The notes under the pieces were generated by a model. It was not told the DNA's origin, did no database searches, and was given only the letters and a program-made list of their open reading frames with translations. A DNA stretch of 7,893 nucleotides, taken from the NCBI GenBank assembly GCA_050692985.1, contig JBOGVZ010000032.1, positions 1 through 7,893 on the forward strand. The letters run 5' to 3'. The stretch's first letter is position 1, and the number at the start of each line of letters is the position of its first letter. The stretch is from JBOGVZ01 sp050692985 (lineage in GTDB: Bacteria; Actinomycetota; UBA4738; CALAEC01). Positions 6,489 to 7,893 of the stretch are shown here, piece by piece. The position numbers were made by a program, and so were the translations under genes.

Positions 6489-6911
6489 ATGCGGACGGCG
6501 GCGTACCTGGTGGTGGCGATTGCCCTCGCTCTCTTTGGCTACCTCGCCCTGTTCAGCATCGGTCTCCCCTTCCTCCTCACGGGGCTGCTGATGCTCACGC
6601 TGGTCGCGTTCCGTCGACGGCCCGAGGTCATCGCTCCTGCCCTCCTCTGGCCCTGGGTGTTCACGCTCGGGTATGTGCTGGTGGCACCTCTCGGATGCAC
6701 CACGTCGGCCACGCCAGCAGTCGCCAACGGTCTCGGCGTCTTGGAGGGAGCGACCCGGTGCAACGCTCTACTCTTTACGTACGCCGGCGTCGCTCCGTAC
6801 TCTCCTCCGATCTGGCCTGCCCTTGTGTTCGGCGCCGCTCTTGCGACCGGCGCAGCGCTGCTTGTGCGGCGAGCAATCGGGCGTCGGCGAACACGCGCCA
6901 CGGCGCACTGA
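6489..6911 (+). CDS. Small four-helix integral membrane protein, function unknown
   Basis: The 140-residue protein is almost entirely hydrophobic, with probable membrane helices at about 4-22, 25-41, 48-68 and 107-127, a positively charged loop FRRRPE at 41-46 and a basic C-terminal tail (RRAIGRRRTR at 127-136). By the positive-inside rule both the 41-46 loop and the C-terminus are cytoplasmic. The long loop between helices 3 and 4 (about 69-106) would then be outside, with C70 and C91 available for a disulfide. I recognise no family or catalytic residue. ATG at 6489 is preferred over an in-frame GTG at 6426 because the hydrophobic protein starts there and a -10-like element lies at the right distance for a leaderless start. 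It stands 169 bases after the zinc-ribbon gene, so it is probably a separate transcription unit. Confidence 0.72.
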   Translation: MRTAAYLVVAIALALFGYLALFSIGLPFLLTGLLMLTLVAFRRRPEVIAPALLWPWVFTLGYVLVAPLGCTTSATPAVANGLGVLEGATRCNALLFTYAGVAPYSPPIWPALVFGAALATGAALLVRRAIGRRRTRATAH

Positions 6912-7242
6912 GTCGCGAGGCTCGAAGTACAGTCGTCCTCCTCGGCTGTTCCTTCCCGAACCCTGACGTTCTCGTATGGAAGCCGGATCAAGCTGCGGTC
7001 GAAGGACCTCCTTTGCCTGGGTGGCGGACCCACGGACCGCATGGCTGGGTAGCACCGGATTGCTTGGAAGATCCACGCCTGGGTGAGCGCCCCGGCCCCC
7101 GAGGCCAAGTGGTGGAAGGTGATGCGGGTCGTGGGTACGGAACGATCGGCGCCCCTCATTGGTAGGAGAGTTGGGGTTGAATGCTGCCCGGCGGTCGTTC
7201 GATCGGGAGGCCGCCGGCCGGGAGTGAAGGGAGCGGATACCG
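6912..7242. other. 331-base gap without a supported gene
   Basis: Open frames cross this stretch on both strands, but they lack protein-like composition, clear ribosome binding sites and recognisable motifs, and third-position bias is weaker than in the neighbouring genes. The region contains GGAAC at 7139-7143, which could be an ECF -35 core, but no CGT-type -10 follows at the right distance. Near its end are a hairpin (7188-7217) and the ribosome binding site of the next gene. No RNA gene was recognised. Confidence 0.5.
7188..7217. repeat. Hairpin, 7-bp stem, 16-base loop
   Basis: CCGGCGG at 7188-7194 is the exact reverse complement of CCGCCGG at 7211-7217. It ends about ten bases before the AAGGGAG ribosome binding site of the secreted propeller gene, so it might act in the mRNA leader or as an operator. 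GC-rich inverted repeats of this size are common in such genomes, so the functional case is weak. Confidence 0.3.
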
Positions 7243-7893
7243 GTGGGCCTGAGGTCCTCCGTCCTCGTGGTTGCGCTGGTGGCGTTCGCGTTCACGGCGG
7301 CTCCGGTGACTCTGCCTCGGGGAGCGGAGGGAGACCTGCAGGCGCCCACCTGCTCGGGAGCGGCTCCGCCGCCTCCGTCCGCCCGGGACGTCGCGGCCCT
7401 CGATCGGGAGCCGGTGCTGGCCAACTCCTGGATTCAGAGGTCCGACACCAACCAGCTATCGTGGGTAGACCCGGTGACCCTGCGACCCGTCTCGGACCGG
7501 GTCGTGCCCCTCGGGAACCAGAACGGGGCCCCGCACGTGTTCTCGCCGGACGGGTCCCAGCTGGCCATCGGGGCCCTGTCCAGGCTCCAGCTGGTGGACC
7601 TGGAGGGGATGAAACGACTCTGGTCCCTGCCCCTCGCTGGCCGGGCCCTCGTGGCCGGGGCGTGGTTCAGGGATGACCTCCTGACCACGGTCCTGATCGA
7701 GAACGGCGAGCCCTGGCGGATGAGCCTGGTCCACCTGGACCCGCTTGCCGGGGACGAGGTGGAGCGGATCCCCCTGGAAGGGGCTCCGGTCGGGGCAGGT
7801 CGCCTGGCCGACCTGCTGGTCCTCCTCCTGCAACCTCCTTACTCCGCGGTGGGCCTGGCTCCCGCGACGCTGGTGACCATCGACCGGGACGGA
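7243..7893 (+). CDS. Secreted beta-propeller protein, N-terminal part (cut by right edge)
   Basis: An open frame from GTG at 7243 runs to the window end, giving 217 residues without a stop. AAGGGAG at 7227-7233, nine bases before the GTG, supports the start. The first 26 or so residues (VGLRSSVLVVALVAFAFTAAP) form a signal peptide with no lipobox, so the product should be exported; a single Cys follows at 37. After a Pro-rich linker come repeated strand-turn units typical of WD40/YVTN-like propellers: SWVDPVTLRPV, VFSPDGSQLAIGA followed by LQLVDLEG, and SLVHLDPLAGDEV. The phrase VFSPDGSQLA is the most diagnostic. At least three blades are visible and more are expected beyond the edge. The partner or ligand is unknown, and a C-terminal membrane anchor cannot be excluded. 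Confidence 0.85.
   Translation, partial: MGLRSSVLVVALVAFAFTAAPVTLPRGAEGDLQAPTCSGAAPPPPSARDVAALDREPVLANSWIQRSDTNQLSWVDPVTLRPVSDRVVPLGNQNGAPHVFSPDGSQLAIGALSRLQLVDLEGMKRLWSLPLAGRALVAGAWFRDDLLTTVLIENGEPWRMSLVHLDPLAGDEVERIPLEGAPVGAGRLADLLVLLLQPPYSAVGLAPATLVTIDRDG

Noticed and set aside
6768..7424. Minus-strand open frame of 218 codons across the gap after the small membrane protein
   Set aside because: Composition is Ser/Arg/Pro-rich without motifs, and it overlaps two supported plus-strand genes at its ends. I saw no convincing ribosome binding site.
7083..7676. Plus-strand open frame of 197 codons overlapping the secreted propeller start
   Set aside because: Gly/Arg-rich translation in a different frame from the well-supported signal peptide and propeller strands.
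1..7893. CRISPR array, insertion-sequence ends, rRNA or tRNA genes
   Set aside because: No regularly spaced repeats, transposase motifs with terminal inverted repeats, or conserved RNA sequences were seen.

Overview
The window is high-GC DNA with dense coding, GTG starts, GGAG-type ribosome binding sites and strong G/C preference at third codon positions. Together with a single-domain-pair ECF sigma factor, Arg-rich-tail single-pass membrane proteins and many secreted beta-propellers, this points to an actinobacterium, probably an uncultured lineage known only from environmental genomes. This is inference from style and protein families; no rRNA or tRNA gene is present to test it.

Layout, left to right. 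(1) 1-400, minus: the N-terminal third of a phage-type tyrosine integrase that runs off the left edge. (2) 401-586: a divergent regulatory gap with two hairpins, a pair of direct repeats one helical turn apart, and a candidate ECF-type promoter. (3) 587-2822, plus: an ECF sigma factor overlapping by 8 bases a single-pass membrane protein whose outer part is a seven-bladed beta-propeller plus a C-terminal beta domain; this looks like a sigma/anti-sigma pair in which the propeller is the sensor. (4) 2777-3610, minus: a single-pass membrane protein with an extracytoplasmic domain, convergent with and overlapping the propeller gene by 46 bases. (5) 3937-5115, plus: a kelch-repeat lipoprotein. (6) 5201-6319, plus: a protein with an N-terminal four-cysteine zinc-ribbon-like module, two membrane segments and a C-terminal soluble domain. 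(7) 6489-6911, plus: a small four-helix membrane protein, probably read from a leaderless transcript. (8) 7243-7893, plus: the start of another secreted beta-propeller protein, cut by the right edge.

How the genes may work together: five of the eight products face or leave the outside of the cell, and three of them are built from beta-propeller repeats of different types. Only the sigma factor/propeller pair has clear regulatory coupling (translational overlap and a possible autoregulated promoter). The best hypothesis for a new system is an ECF switch controlled by an extracytoplasmic propeller without the usual zinc-binding anti-sigma domain. The integrase suggests a mobile-element boundary nearby, but the window does not show whether the propeller genes are cargo or flanking chromosome.
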